DNA of 64,000 nt. It comes from Anodontia alba. Its lineage: Eukaryota > Mollusca > Bivalvia > Lucinida > Lucinidae. The stretch lies in NCBI GenBank assembly GCA_964016985.1, contig OZ024821.1:86608535-86672534 (forward strand), written 5' to 3'. The position numbers and the translations under genes were made by a program. Below the pieces are notes generated by a model. It was not told where the DNA came from, searched no databases, and saw nothing but the letters and a program-made list of their open reading frames with translations. Below, in pieces: positions 9,638 to 21,435 of the stretch; the stretch's first letter is position 1, and the number at the start of each line of letters is the position of its first letter.

Positions 9638-12594
9638 ACAAGAGGACCATGATGGTCCTATATCGCTCACCTGAGCAAACAGATTTGCATACTTAATGTT
9701 GAAGTTTCAGCCAAGTTCACTGCTCTAAAATTTTATGTATAAATTTTATAACAATGACGAATCATGACAGCTTGAACAAACTTGGTAGAGGGTAACCAAA
9801 AGAACATTCCTGCCAAGTTAAACTGAAATCGGTTCAGTGGTTTCTGACAAGAAGATTTTTTAAAGTTTTCTATTTAGATATAGAGGGAAAATAAGCCCCA
9901 CCCACTAGCAGGCATGTTTTTTGACAAATCAGGATTGCTTGAACATTCTTGGTAGAGGGTCACCAAAGCATTATTGAAATTGGTCAGGAGGTATTTGACA
10001 AGAAGCATTTTAAAGTTTTCTATACAGATATATACCGAAAATAAGCCCCGCCCCTGGAGGCCATGTTTTTTGACATATCAAGAAGGCATGAACCATCCTG
10101 GTAGAGGGTCACAAAAGCAACATTCTTGCCAAGCTACATTGAGCTTGGTCCAACGGTTTCTTATGAGAAGATTTTTAAAGTTTTTTATATAGACATATAG
10201 GGGAAAATGAGCCCTGCCCTGTAGCGGCCATGTTTTTTGACGATCATGACAGCTTGAACAACCTTGGTAGAGGGTCACCAAAGAAACATTCCTCCCAAGT
10301 TATATTGAAATCGGTCCATTGGTTTCTGACAAGAAGATTTTTTAGTTTTCTATATAGATATATAGGGAAAATAAGCCCCACCCACTAGCAGCATGTTTTT
10401 TGACAAATCATGATTACCTGAACAATCTTGGTAGAGGGTCACCAAGGAAACATTTTTGCCAAGTTGTAATGAAATTGGACCTGTGGTTTCTGAAAAGAAC
10501 TTTTAAAGTTTTTCTATATAGATATATAGGGAAAATAAGCCCCGCCCCCTGGCGGCCCTGTTTACTGATGAATCATGACGGCTTGCATAACCTTGATAGA
10601 GGGTTACATAAGAAACATTTCTGCAATGTTAAATTGAAATCAGTCCAGTGGTTTCTGACAAGAAGATCATTAAAGTTTTCTATGTAGATATACGGGGAAA
10701 ATAAGCCCCGCCCCCTACCAGCCATGTTTTTTGACAAATCATGATAGCTTGAACTATCTTGGTAAAGGGTCACCAAGGAAACATATCTGCCAAGTTATAT
10801 TGAAATAGATCCATTGGTTTCTAAAAAGAAGATTTTTTCAAGTTTTCTATATAGATATATATAGGGAAAATAAGCCCCGCCCCCTGGCGGCCATGTTTTT
10901 TGACAAATCTAGACGGCTTGAACAATCTTCGTAAAGGGTCACCAAGGAAACATTTCTGCCAAGTTATATTGAAATCGGTTCAGTGGTTTCTGACAAGAAG
11001 ATTTTTTCAAGTTTTCTATATAGATATATAGGGAAAATAAGCTCCACCCCCTAGCGGCCATGTTTTTTGACAAATCACGATTACTTGAACAATCTTGGTA
11101 GAAGGTCACCAAGGAAACATTTTTGCCAAGTTATAATGAAATCAGTCCAGTGGTTTCTGACAAGAAGATTTTTCAAGTTTTTCTAAATAGATATATAGGG
11201 AAAATAAGCCCCGCCCCCTGGCGGCCATGTTTTTTGACGAATCCAAATGGCTTGAACAATCTTGGTACAGGATCACCAAAGAAACATTTCTGCCACATTA
11301 TATTGCAATCGTTCCAGTGGTTTCTGATAAGAAGATTTTTTAAATTTTCTATATAGATATACAGGGAAAATAAGCCCCGCCCCCCCCCCTGGCAGCCATG
11401 TTTTTTGACGAATCAAAATGGCTTGAACAATCTTGCAAGAGGATCACCAAAGGAACATTTCTGCAAAATTATATTGAAATTGGTCGAGTGGTTTCTAACA
11501 AGAAGACTTTTTAAAGTTTTCTATATAGATTATATAGGGAAAATAAGCCCCGCCCCCTGGCGGCCATGTTTTTTGACAAATCCAAATGGCTTGAACAATC
11601 TTGGTAGAGGATCACCAAAGGAACATTTCTGCCAAATTATATGGACATCGGTCCAGTGGTTTCTGACAAGAAGATTTTTAAAGTTTCTATACAGATATAT
11701 AGGGAAAATAAGCGCCGCCCCCTGGCGGCCATGTTTTTTGACGAATCCAAATGGCTTGAACAATCTTGCAAGAGGATCACCACAGAAACATTTCTGCAAA
11801 ATTATATGGAAATCAGTCCAGTGGTTTCTGACAAGAAGATTTTTAAAGTTTTCTATACAGATATACAGTGAAAATAAGCCCCGCCCCCTGGCGGCCATGT
11901 TTTTTGACAAATCCAAATGGCTTGACCAATCTTGGTACAGGATCACCAAAGGAACATTTTTGCAAAATTATATGGAAATCGGTCCAATGGTTTCTGACAA
12001 GAAGATTTTTAAAGTTTTCTATATTGATATATAGTGAAAATAAGCCCCGCCCCCTGGCGGCCATGTTTTTTGACGAATCCAAATGGCTTGAACAATCTTT
12101 GTAGAGGATCACCAAAGGAACATTTCTGCAAAATTATATTGAAATCGGTTGAGTGGTTTCGGACAAGAAGATTTTTAAAGTTTTCTATATTGATATATAG
12201 GGAAAATAAGCCCCGCCCCCTGGCGGCCATGTTTTTTGACGAATCCAAATGGCTTGAACAATCTTGGTAGAAGATCACCAAAGGAACATTTCTGCAAAAT
12301 TATATTGAAATCGGTCCAGTGGTTTCGGACAAGAATATTTTTTAAGTTTTTAATTAAAAAATCTATTTTTAGCTCCTGTGACCTAGATATGCAATGGACC
12401 GGAACCATTTGAACAACTTTGAAAGAGGACCAACCAAGGATCATTCCTGTGAAGTTTGGTCAAAATCCAATCACTGGTTCAGGAGGAGATGTTGTTTAAA
12501 GATTGTGAATGGACGGACAGACGACGACAACGACGACGACGGACGGTGAGTGATCACAATACCTCACCTTGAGCCTTCGGCTCAGGTGAGCTAA
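9638..12594 (+). mobile_element. Pearl/HINE-like composite repeat element A (166-bp core units)
   Basis: Starts ACAAGAGGACCATGATGGTC, then CGCTCACCTGAGC. A core of about 16 tandem units follows, then a GACGGACAGACGACGAC microsatellite (about 12,510-12,545), then the hairpin CTCACCTTGAGCCTTCGGCTC and GGTGAGCTA. Late units are very regular, 164-167 bp apart. Most units contain GCCCCGCCCCCTGGCGGCC. Terminal hairpins, tandem core and ACGG-type microsatellite match pearl / Helentron-associated non-autonomous elements of molluscs (family assignment is inference). The 209-aa frame at 11,405-12,034 is a translated repeat, not a protein. Confidence 0.8.
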
Positions 12595-12600
12595 CTAGAA

Positions 12601-14452
12601 CTGTGTTTTTGGATGAAAACGTATGCCCCCCTTCAGTTTGAACAGACCTATCACTGAAAAAGGTTGTATCTATAATTTACCTTTTTTTAGTGTGTGTGTG
12701 GTCGATGGGGGCCTTTTTCCAAAATCTAAGCCCTAGTGTGACCTTGAAAATGGGGTCAAGGCCACCAGAATCTAATCAGCTCTTGTCCCTGTCTCAACAA
12801 TATAGCTGTACAAGTTTGGTCAAAATCCATCCATTCATTCTAGAGATACGGTGCAGAAAAACCTTTTTTCAACAATCTGAGCACTACTGTGACCTTGTAA
12901 ATAGGGTCAAGGTCATCAAAATCTAATCAGTTCTATTTCACATCACAAAAATAGAGTAGTGCAATTTTGGTCAAAATCCATCCATTCCTTCATGAGATAG
13001 GGCGCTGAAAAGCCATTCTTTAACAATTTAAGCCCTTGTGTGACCTTCAAAATGGGGTCAAGGTCACCAAAATCTAATCAGTTCTTTTCCATGTCACAAC
13101 AATATAGATGTACAAGTTTGGTCAAAATTCATCCATTCATTCTGGAGATAGGGTGCAGACAAGCCATTTTCTAACAATCTGAGCCCTCCTGCGACCTTAA
13201 AAATAGGGTCAAGGTCACCAAAATCTAATCACTTCTTTTTCATGTCACAAGAATATCGTAGTGCAACTTTGGTCAAAATCCATCCATTCCTTCATGAGAT
13301 AGGGTGCAGAAAAGCCATTCTTTAACAATCTAAGCCCTTGTGTGACCTTCAAAATGGTGTCAAGGTCACCAAGATCTAATCAGTTCTTTTCCATGTCACA
13401 ACAATATAGATGTACAAGATTAGTCATAATCCATCCATTCATTCTGGAGATAGGGTGCAGACAAGCCAGTTTCCAACAATCTGAGGCCCCGGTGACCTTG
13501 AAAATGGGATCAAGGTCACCAAAATCTTGTGCCTGTCTTAACAATATAGCTGTACAAGTTTGGTTACAATCCATCCATTCATTATGGAGATAGGGTGCAG
13601 AAAAGCCATTTTCCAACAATTTGAGCCCTCCTGTGATCTTGAAAATGGTGTCAAGGTCACCAAAATCTAATCAGTTTCTTTCTCACGTCAAAACAATATT
13701 GTTGTACAAGTTTGGTCAAAATCCATCCATTCATTCAGAAGATAGGGTGCAGAGAAGCCATTATCCAACCATCTAAGCCATCATGTGACCTTCAAAATGG
13801 GGTCAAGGTCACAAAAATCTTATCAGATCTTTTACAATCCAACAATCTAGATGTACAGGTATGGTCAAAATCCATTTGTTCCTTCAGGAGATAGGGTGCA
13901 GACAAGCAATTTTCCAACAATTTGAGCCCTTCTGAGACCTTGAAAATGGGGTCAAGGTCACCAAAACCTAATCAGATCTTTTCTATGTTCCAAAAATATA
14001 GATGTACAAGTTTGGTTAAAATCCATCCATTCATTCAGGAGATAGGGTGCAGAGAAGCCATTTTCCAACCATCTAAGCCATCATGTGACCTTGAAAATGG
14101 GGTCAAGATCACCAAAATCTAATCAGTTCTTTTACAATCCAACAATCTAGATTAAAAGTATGGTCAAAATCCATTTGTTCCTTCAGGAGATAGGGTGCAG
14201 ACAAGCTATTTTCCAGTTTTTTCCAACAATCTAAGTCCTCCTGTGACCTTGAAAATGGGGTCAAAGTCATCAAAATCTAAACAGCATTTTTCCCTCAAAC
14301 AATGATAAATTTGTGTAAGGTAGGTCAAAATCCGTCCATTCATCAAGGAAACAGAGTGCAGACAAGAGGCTACGCAGATGCTGACAGGATCTGCACTAAA
14401 AACAATATGTCCCCCCACACACACACTCTATGGTGGGGGACATAATTCACAC
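12601..14452. repeat. Tandem array, ~150-bp unit (array G), about eleven units
   Basis: Units share TGACCTTGAAAATGGGGTCA, AAGGTCACCAAAATCTAATC and GGTCAAAATCCATCCATTC. It opens with ATGCCCCCCTTCAG and closes with GTCCCCCCACACACACACTC and TGGTGGGGGACATAA, so its edges can pair. GACCTTGA and TCAAGGTCA half-sites of the nuclear-receptor type occur once or twice per unit. No gene. Confidence 0.8.
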
Positions 14453-14588
14453 CCACATGTTCATATAATAACAAGGGAACCTGCATATTGTCAAAAAAAG
14501 ATCCTACAAAAGATGACGCCGTAGTTCAAGACACACACAAGCTTTGCAAATGAAAATCAAACGCTGAAAATGGTTGTTACTCTGTCAA

Positions 14589-16531
14589 ACAAGAGGCACA
14601 CGGGCCACTCACCTGAGGAATAGCCACTGCAGATATTCAGATGTTATGCAACATTTTTCCAATCCTGTCATCACAACTATTGAAAAGATCATCATTTAAG
14701 CAGTTCTTAATTTTGAAGAAGAATATATATGGCATGCCAGTCAATGGAGGGTGATCATTTGAACAAACTCTAAATGGCGGCCAGCTTGGATTTATGATCG
14801 GCACGATTTTAGCTATTTTTGATCTACGAGTCATCCCAATGCTTCCTACCAAGTTTCGAGTCAACTGGTCTTTCAGTTCAGGAGAAGAAGCAAAAAATAG
14901 ATTTTCAAGATGGCTGCCATGGCGGCCATCTTGGATATCCGATTGGCACGATTTTAGCTATTTTTGATCTACAAGTCACCCCAGTGTCTCCTACCAAATT
15001 TGGAGTCAATTGGCCTTTCGGTGCAGGAGAAGAAGCTAAATATAGATTTTCAAGATCGCAGTCATGGTGGCCATCAGAACGATTTTAGCTATTTTTGATC
15101 TACAAGTCACCCAAATGCTTCCTACTAAGTTTCGAGTCAACTGACTTTTGGGTTTAGGAGAAGAAGTGAAAACGAGATTTCCAAGATGGCCACCATGGCG
15201 GCCATCTTGGATTTACGATCGGCATGATTTTAGCTATTTTTGATCTACAAGTCACCCAAATGCTTCCTACCAAGTGTCGTGTCAAATGGTCTTTCGGTTC
15301 AGGAGAAGAAGCGAAAAATAGATTTTTAAGATGGCTGCCATGGCGCCCATCCCTCGGCACGATTTTAGCTATTTTTGATCTACAAGTCACCCTGATGCTT
15401 CCTAGCAAGTTTGGAGTCAACTTGCCTTTCGGTTCAGGAGAAGAAGCGAAAAATAGATTTTCAAGATGGCTGCCATGGTGGCCATCTTTGATTTCCGATA
15501 GGCACAATTTTATCTATTTTTGATCTATAAGTCACCCCAATGCTTCCTACCAAGTTAGGAGTAAGTTGGCTTTGGGGTGCAGGAGAAGAAGCGAAAAATA
15601 GATTTTCAAGATGGCTGCCATGACGGCCATCTTGGATTGCCGATCGGCATGAGTTTAGCTATTATTGATCTACAAGTCCTACTGATGCTTCCTAGCAAGT
15701 TTGGAGTCAATTGGCCTTTCGGTTCAGGAGAAGAAGCGAAAAACAGATTTTCAAGATGGCAGCCATGGTGGCCATCTTGGATTTCCGATCAGCATGATTT
15801 TAGCTATTTTTGATCTATAAGTCACCCTGATGCTTCCTAGCAAGTTTGGAATCAATTGGCCTTTCGGTTCAGGAGAAGAAGTGAAAAATAGACTTTCAAG
15901 ATGGCGGCCATGGCGGCCGTCTTGGATTTCCTATCGGGATGATTTTAGCTATTTTTGATCTACAAGTCACCCTGATGCTTCCTAGCAAGTTTGGAGTCAA
16001 TTGGCCTTTAGGTTCAGGAGAAGAAGCAAAAATAGATTTTCAAGATGGCGGCCATCTTTGATTTTGGTTCGGCACGATTTTAGCTACTTTTGATCTACAA
16101 GTCACGGATGCTTCCTAGCAAGTTTGGAGTCAACTGGCCTTTCGGTTCAGGAGAAGAAACGAAAAATAGATTTTCAAGATGGCGGCCATCTTGGATTTCC
16201 AATCGGAACGTTTTAGCTATTTTTGATCTACAAGTCACCCTGATGCTTCCTAGCAAGTTTGGAGTCAACTGGCCTTTCGATTCAGGAGAAGAAGCAAAAA
16301 ATAGATTTTCAAGATGGCGGCCATCTTGGATTTCCAATCGGAACGATTTTAGCTATTTTTGATCTACAAGTCACCCCGATGCTTCCTACCAAGTATCAAG
16401 TCATTTGGCCCAGGGGTGTAGGAGGAGTAGGCTTTTAAAGCAATTGTTGATGCCGCACGACGGACGATGGACGACGGACATTGACTGACAACAATAGCTC
16501 ATCATGAGCACTTCCTGCTCAGGTGAGCTAA
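14589..16531 (+). mobile_element. Pearl/HINE-like composite element B (~140-bp core with AAGATGGCGGC)
   Basis: Left end ACAAGAGGCACACGGGCC, then CTCACCTGAGG; right end GACGGACGATGGACGACGG, then AATAGCTCATCATGAGCA and CAGGTGAGCTA. The core is about eleven units with GATTTTAGCTATTTTTGATC, AAGTCACCCTGATGCTTCCT and TTTTCAAGATGGCNGCCAT. A full paralogue in the same orientation is at 30,718-32,559, inside the 11.6-kb element. Confidence 0.82.
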
Positions 16532-16946
16532 AAAGACAGGATCAAAAACTCCAAATCATATAATTACACCTTCATAACACAGTGAAAAAATCTGCAAAAT
16601 TTCAGAAGAATCTGACAAAATATGTGGACATAAAGATATGCAAAAATTAACTCTTAGTTGAAAAGAGATGTTACTAAGTCAAAATGGCTGAATCAAGTAA
16701 TCCAAAAGCACATGTATGCACATCCTTATGTCATAGCAAGAAAACCTGCAAAATTTCATTAAAATCTAACAAAAGATGAAGGAAGAGCTGCAAACACAAG
16801 CTTTGTAAATGAAAATTCTAAGTAAAACAGGACCATAATGCTCAATAAACTAAAAAAAATGTGTTTGTAAAGCACTGTGCACACCCCCCCTCCACCTCCC
16901 CCCCCCCCCCCCTCTACACACACATAACTATATGCTTATCCCCCCC

Positions 16947-16977
<31 letters not shown>

Positions 16978-17513
16978 AAAAAAATTAACAAGATTTACTT
17001 TCTAAAATACCCGTCTGAAAAGGGGGCATAATTTAATCAAATATTCACAAATATTCATAAAAATTCACCAAAATTTAATCCGGTCATCTACACATTAGTT
17101 CCAAACTGCTTGCAAATTTTCAAGAACCTAAATCACATGGTTCCGTAGATATTTTGTTTACAAGATTTTCATTTGCTAAAATACCTAAGTGTGAAAAGGG
17201 GCCTAACTCCACCATGAAGAACATAAAAGATATAAAAAAAAAATGTGGGTCACCTAATTTTCCATAAGCAATGCATAATATAAACTTTCAAAATCCTAGC
17301 ATACATGGTTCCAAAGAATATGAGAGGTCTTAAAAAGGTGACATATGGAGGAACAAACAAACAGAAGGATGGACAGACAGACAAGCCCAAAACAATATGC
17401 CCTCCCAGTTCCTCTAAGTTGGGAGCATAAAAATGACTGGATCAAAAATCAAACATGATATGCACATGTTCATCACATGACAAGAATACTGGCAAAGTTT
17501 CATAACAAGAGGG
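16532..17513. other. Degenerate repeat with long C and A homopolymers
   Basis: Old dispersed repeat phrases (CTGCAAAATTTCAGAAGAATC, AAAAGGGGCATAA) surround near-pure C runs (about 16,885-16,911 and 16,940-16,967) and a 17-A run (16,968-16,984). The end near 17,365-17,430 has ACAGAAGGATGGACAGACAG and a CCTCCCAG/TTGGGAGCATAA pair, as on other composite repeats. The homopolymer lengths may be sequencing or assembly artefacts. Confidence 0.55.
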
Positions 17514-19030
17514 CCATGATGGCCCTAAATCGCTCACCTGTGTCCCATTGCTTTAGATTCAGGATGGTCGTATTAATTTAATTTAAATCAGGCAAGTGGT
17601 TTGTAAGATTATCAAAGTTTTCTATACAGATCATATTTTTGTACAGATATATAGGGAAAACATGTGTTGTCCAGAGTGGAGGTGGTGGGTTGGGTGGGGG
17701 AGGTGGGGGGGGGGGGGGGGGGGGGGGGGCATGTTGTGTAATTGAAAGAATTTAGTAAAGGGTCTCTTGAGGAACATTTGCGACAGGCTGGATCACTGGT
17801 TTACTTTTTGACTGTTTTCTCTTCAATTTTTGAAAAATTGCCCATTACAATCCATCCACTGGTTAAGGAGGTGAAGTTGTTTGAAGGTTTTTCTATTTTT
17901 AGCTCTGGCAGCCATCATCTGAGTGGAATGGTTTGAGCAATGTTGGTAGAAGGTCATCCAAGGAACATTCCTGTGAAATTATTTCGAAATCCATCCACTG
18001 GTTAAGGAGGAGAAGACGTTTAATGTTTTTCTATTTTTAGCTCTGGCTGACATTTTTCCATCTGAATGAAACGGTTTAATCAATTTTGGTAAAGGGTCAC
18101 CCAAGGAACATTCATGTGAAATTATTTTAAAATCCATCTACTGGTTAAGGAGAAGAAGTCGTTTGAAAGTTTCTTCTGTTGTTTTAGCTCTGGGGGCCAG
18201 CTTGTTCATCTAAGCAGAACAGTTTGAGCAATTTTGGTGGAGGGTCACCCAAGGAACATTCATGTGTAATTATTTTAAAATCTGTTCACTGGTTCATGAG
18301 ATGTCTTTTAAAGGTTTTTCTGTTTTTAGCTCTGGCAGCCATTTTGTTCATCCGAGCAGAACGGTTTGAGCAATTTTGGTAAAGGGTCACCCAAGGAATA
18401 TTCCTGTGAAATTATTTTGGAATTTGGCCAGTGGCCTTGGAGGAGATGTCCTTTTAAGGTTTTTCTATTTTTAGCTCTGGTGGCCATTTTGTTCAGCAGA
18501 GCAGAACCATTTAGGCAATTTTGGTAGAGGGCACCCCAAGGAACATTCCTGTAAAATTATTTCAAAATCCGTTCACTGGTTTAGGAGATGTCTTTTAAGT
18601 AGATTGTTGACAGATGAGAAGACGTTTAAAGGTTTTTCTATTTTTAGTTCTGGCTGCCATCTTTTTCATCCGAATGGAAAGGTTTGAGCAATTTTAATAG
18701 AGGGTCATCCAAGAAACATCCTGTGAAATTATTTTGAAATTGGGCCAGTGGCCTTGGAGGAGATGCTGTTTTAAGATTTTTCTATTTCTTAGCTCTGGCA
18801 GCCATTTTGTTCAGCAAAGCAGAACCATTTAGGCAATTTGGTAGAGGGTCACCCAAGGAACATTCCTGTAAAATTATTATGAAATCCATTCACCAATTCA
18901 GGAGGAGATGTTTTTTAAGTAAATTGTTGACAGACGCATGACAGACGACGCATGATGGATGACGCAAGATTGATGACGGACATCGAGCAGTCACAAAAGC
19001 TCACCTTGAGCCTTTGGCTCAGGTGGGTTA
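17514..19030 (+). mobile_element. Pearl/HINE-like composite element C
   Basis: Left end ACAAGAGGGCCATGATGGCC and CGCTCACCTG; right end CAGACGACGCATGATGGATG, then GCTCACCTTGAGCCTTTGGC and TCAGGTGGGTTA. Core units of ~130-150 bp share TTTTTAGCTCTGGC, AGCAATTTTGGTAGAGGGTC and ACCCAAGGAACATTCCTGT. A run of more than 20 G lies near 17,705-17,730. The units recall the neighbours of array A (GGTAGAGGGTCACC), so the cores may be distantly related. Confidence 0.78.
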
Positions 19031-19574
19031 AAAATTCCAACAACCAATGTAGGAGAGTTGCAGACACAAACTTTGCAAATGGAAATTTTAAGTGGAAAAG
19101 GGCCATAACTATCTTGTATATATATTGTAATTTTCATGAAGTTTGTTTTTTGTAATTCCTCTCAGAATAAAAATATCTTAGCAAATAATGTAGTCTAATC
19201 AGGATCTGTACACAAAAATAAGACCACAGCAAAAAACATGCTGATCCATATAATTTTACCCACAAATTTTTGACCAATAAACAGATAAGCATGTAATCAC
19301 ATTTCCCAACCAACATCATGATATGGAACTGCAGATGATAACTAGATCTGCAAAGCTACATATATTTAAATTGTGTCTGCCAAAACATGAACAGGCCACC
19401 TATGCTAGATGATCCCACATAAAAAAGTGAAACAAGAGGACCAAGATGCCCTTAGTATCCCTAACCTGAGCACCTAGGGTCTAGGAAATTGGTATGTAGT
19501 CCAAAGGCAAAGGCAGCAAGTATCATAGGCAAAATTCGTATCCAACCATTTTCTATATGTATGTCATAGTCCAA
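19031..19574. other. No feature recognised
   Basis: AT-rich sequence with an old repeat phrase (GTTGCAGACACAAACTTTGCAAATG) and an ACAAGAGGACCAAGATGCCC start near 19,433 that looks like a pearl-like left end with no core behind it. Short frames have no recognisable motif. Confidence 0.4.
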
Positions 19575-21435
19575 ATAGGAATTTAGCCACAGGTGGAATG
19601 TAATCCGCTGCTTGATGAGCTCCCAACTGTCTCTGATTAAGTGAAAGCAATAAAACTCCTGTCATCTGGCAAGGCTCCAGGATCAAATGCAATACCTGCA
19701 GAGATCTACAAAGCAGGAGGTCCTCCAGTTGCAGAGAAACTGACAGAGTTATTTCACATTATGTGGAGAAAAGAAGCCATCCCTCAAGAATTCAAGGATG
19801 CAACAATTATCCACCTATTCAAAAGGAAAGGGGATCCTAAAGTCTGTGACAATCATCGAGGCATCTCTTTATTGTCAATTGCTGGGAAGATTCTTGCTAG
19901 GGTCCTACTGAACTGATTGAATGAACACCTGGAACGGTCAGGGCTTCTACCAGAAAGCCAGTGTGGATTCAGGAAAAACAGAGGAACAATAGACATGATC
20001 TTCACAGCACGACAGCTTCAAGAAAAATGCCAGGAACAGAATGTGGACCTCTACATGACCTTTGTCGACCTTACCAAAGCATTTGACATAGTCAGTCGTG
20101 AGGGACTTTGGAAAATTATGGCAAAGTTTGGTTGTCCTGCCAAATTCATAGCAGTAGTGTGGCAGTTCCATGATGGTATGCTTGCAAGGGTCCAAAATGA
20201 TGGTGAGTTTTCTGATCCATTTCCTGTGACAAACTGAGTTAAGCAAGGCTGTGTACTAGCTTCAACACTGTTCAGCATGATGTTTTCTGCCATGCTTACA
20301 GATGCTTTCCAGGATGGTGACAATGGTATACCTATTAGGTATCGCTTTGATGGGAAACTTTTCAACCTAAGAAGGTTGCAAGCTAAATCTAAGGTGCAGA
20401 CAGAGGTGCTAGACGAGTTCCTCTTTGCTGATGACATGGCAAAGGGTGCTCCAACAGAAGAGAAAATGCAAAAAGGTGTGGATCAAGTATCTGATTCATG
20501 TGACAGCTATGATCTCACAATCAGCATCAAAAAGACTGAGGTAGTATATCAGCCAGCACCGGGAAAGCCTTACAAGGAGCCTACCGTCACAGTGAAAGGT
20601 CAACAACTGCAAGTGGTAGACAAGTTCACCTACCTTGGAAGCACATTGTCTAGAGTTGTGCACATTGATGATGAAATCAATGCTAGAATTGCCAAAGCTA
20701 GTGCAGCATTTGGTCGGCTACATGGAAGTATTTGGGACTGAAGTTGAATCAGACTTGACAAAAAGCTGAAAGTATATAGATCGGTAGTGCTGCCAACACT
20801 ATTATACACACGCAAAACTTGGACAGTTTACCGACAGCATGCCAAAAGACTGAACCGCTTCCATACAAGCTGTCTTAGAAAACTTCTAAAGATCAAGTAG
20901 CAAGACAGGATTCCAGACACAGAAGTCCTGAAAAGGGCAGGGATGCAGAGTATACAATACTCTTCTGAAATTGGCACAGTTAAGATGGACAGGCCATGTT
21001 ACCAGAATGCCTGATGAACGTTTGCCAAAGAAAATCCTCTATGGAGAACTTCAAGTAGGAAAATGCTCCCATGGTGGTCAGAAGAAGCGATACAAGGACA
21101 CCCTCAAAGCCTCCCTTAAAGACTTCAACATACCAACAGAGTCATGGGAACAGATTGCACAAGATCGTACAAAGTGGCGAGGCCTCATAAAAAAGGGAGC
21201 TGGTGAATACGAAGCAAAAAGAATCAGCGAAGCCGAGCAGAAACGTGCACAGTGGAAAGCCAGAGCTAAGGCATCACCAACAGAGCTTTCTTCCTCAGAC
21301 CTCTCTTATTCTATCTGCAACAGGCAGTTTAGAGCTAAGATTGGCTTCATCAGCCATCTTAGAACACACAAACAAGAACACGTCACACAGTTGATTAGGA
21401 TTGGTCATTGTCAGTAATGACAGACGAACAAGAAG
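19575..21435 (+). pseudogene. LINE1-type (family L-a) reverse transcriptase with C-terminal C2H2 finger, broken
   Basis: 5'-truncated non-LTR element. RT motifs in order: SSGKAPGSNAIPAEIYKAGG, NHRGISLLSIAGKILARVL, QCGFRKNRGTID, FVDLTKAFD (first catalytic Asp), VKQGC and FADD at 20,424-20,435, so the catalytic residues survive. The thumb/connection (FTYLGSTLSR, RLNRFHTSCLRKLLKIK) is followed by WTGHVTRMPDERLPKKILYG and a zinc-finger remnant SICNRQFRAKIGFISHLRTH that has lost its first Cys. Lesions: TGA near 19,914, TGA near 20,236, two TGA near 20,740-20,752, TAG near 20,898 and a frameshift near 20,960. A minus-strand sister lies at 26,376-28,092. 'L-a' is only a label for this window. Confidence 0.93.

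Noticed and set aside
11405..12034. 209-aa open frame
   Set aside because: It is the translation of four 166-bp tandem units; the same short peptides repeat in this and other frames on both strands, because unit length and low stop density keep frames open.
10400..12300. CRISPR-like regular repeats
   Set aside because: Units are ~166 bp, adjacent and without unique spacers, in eukaryotic DNA with tRNA-derived SINEs; they are tandem repeats.
16886..16986. Long C and A runs as a biological signal (G-quadruplex or similar)
   Set aside because: Possible in principle, but runs of this length are frequent sequencing or assembly artefacts; not scored as a finding.
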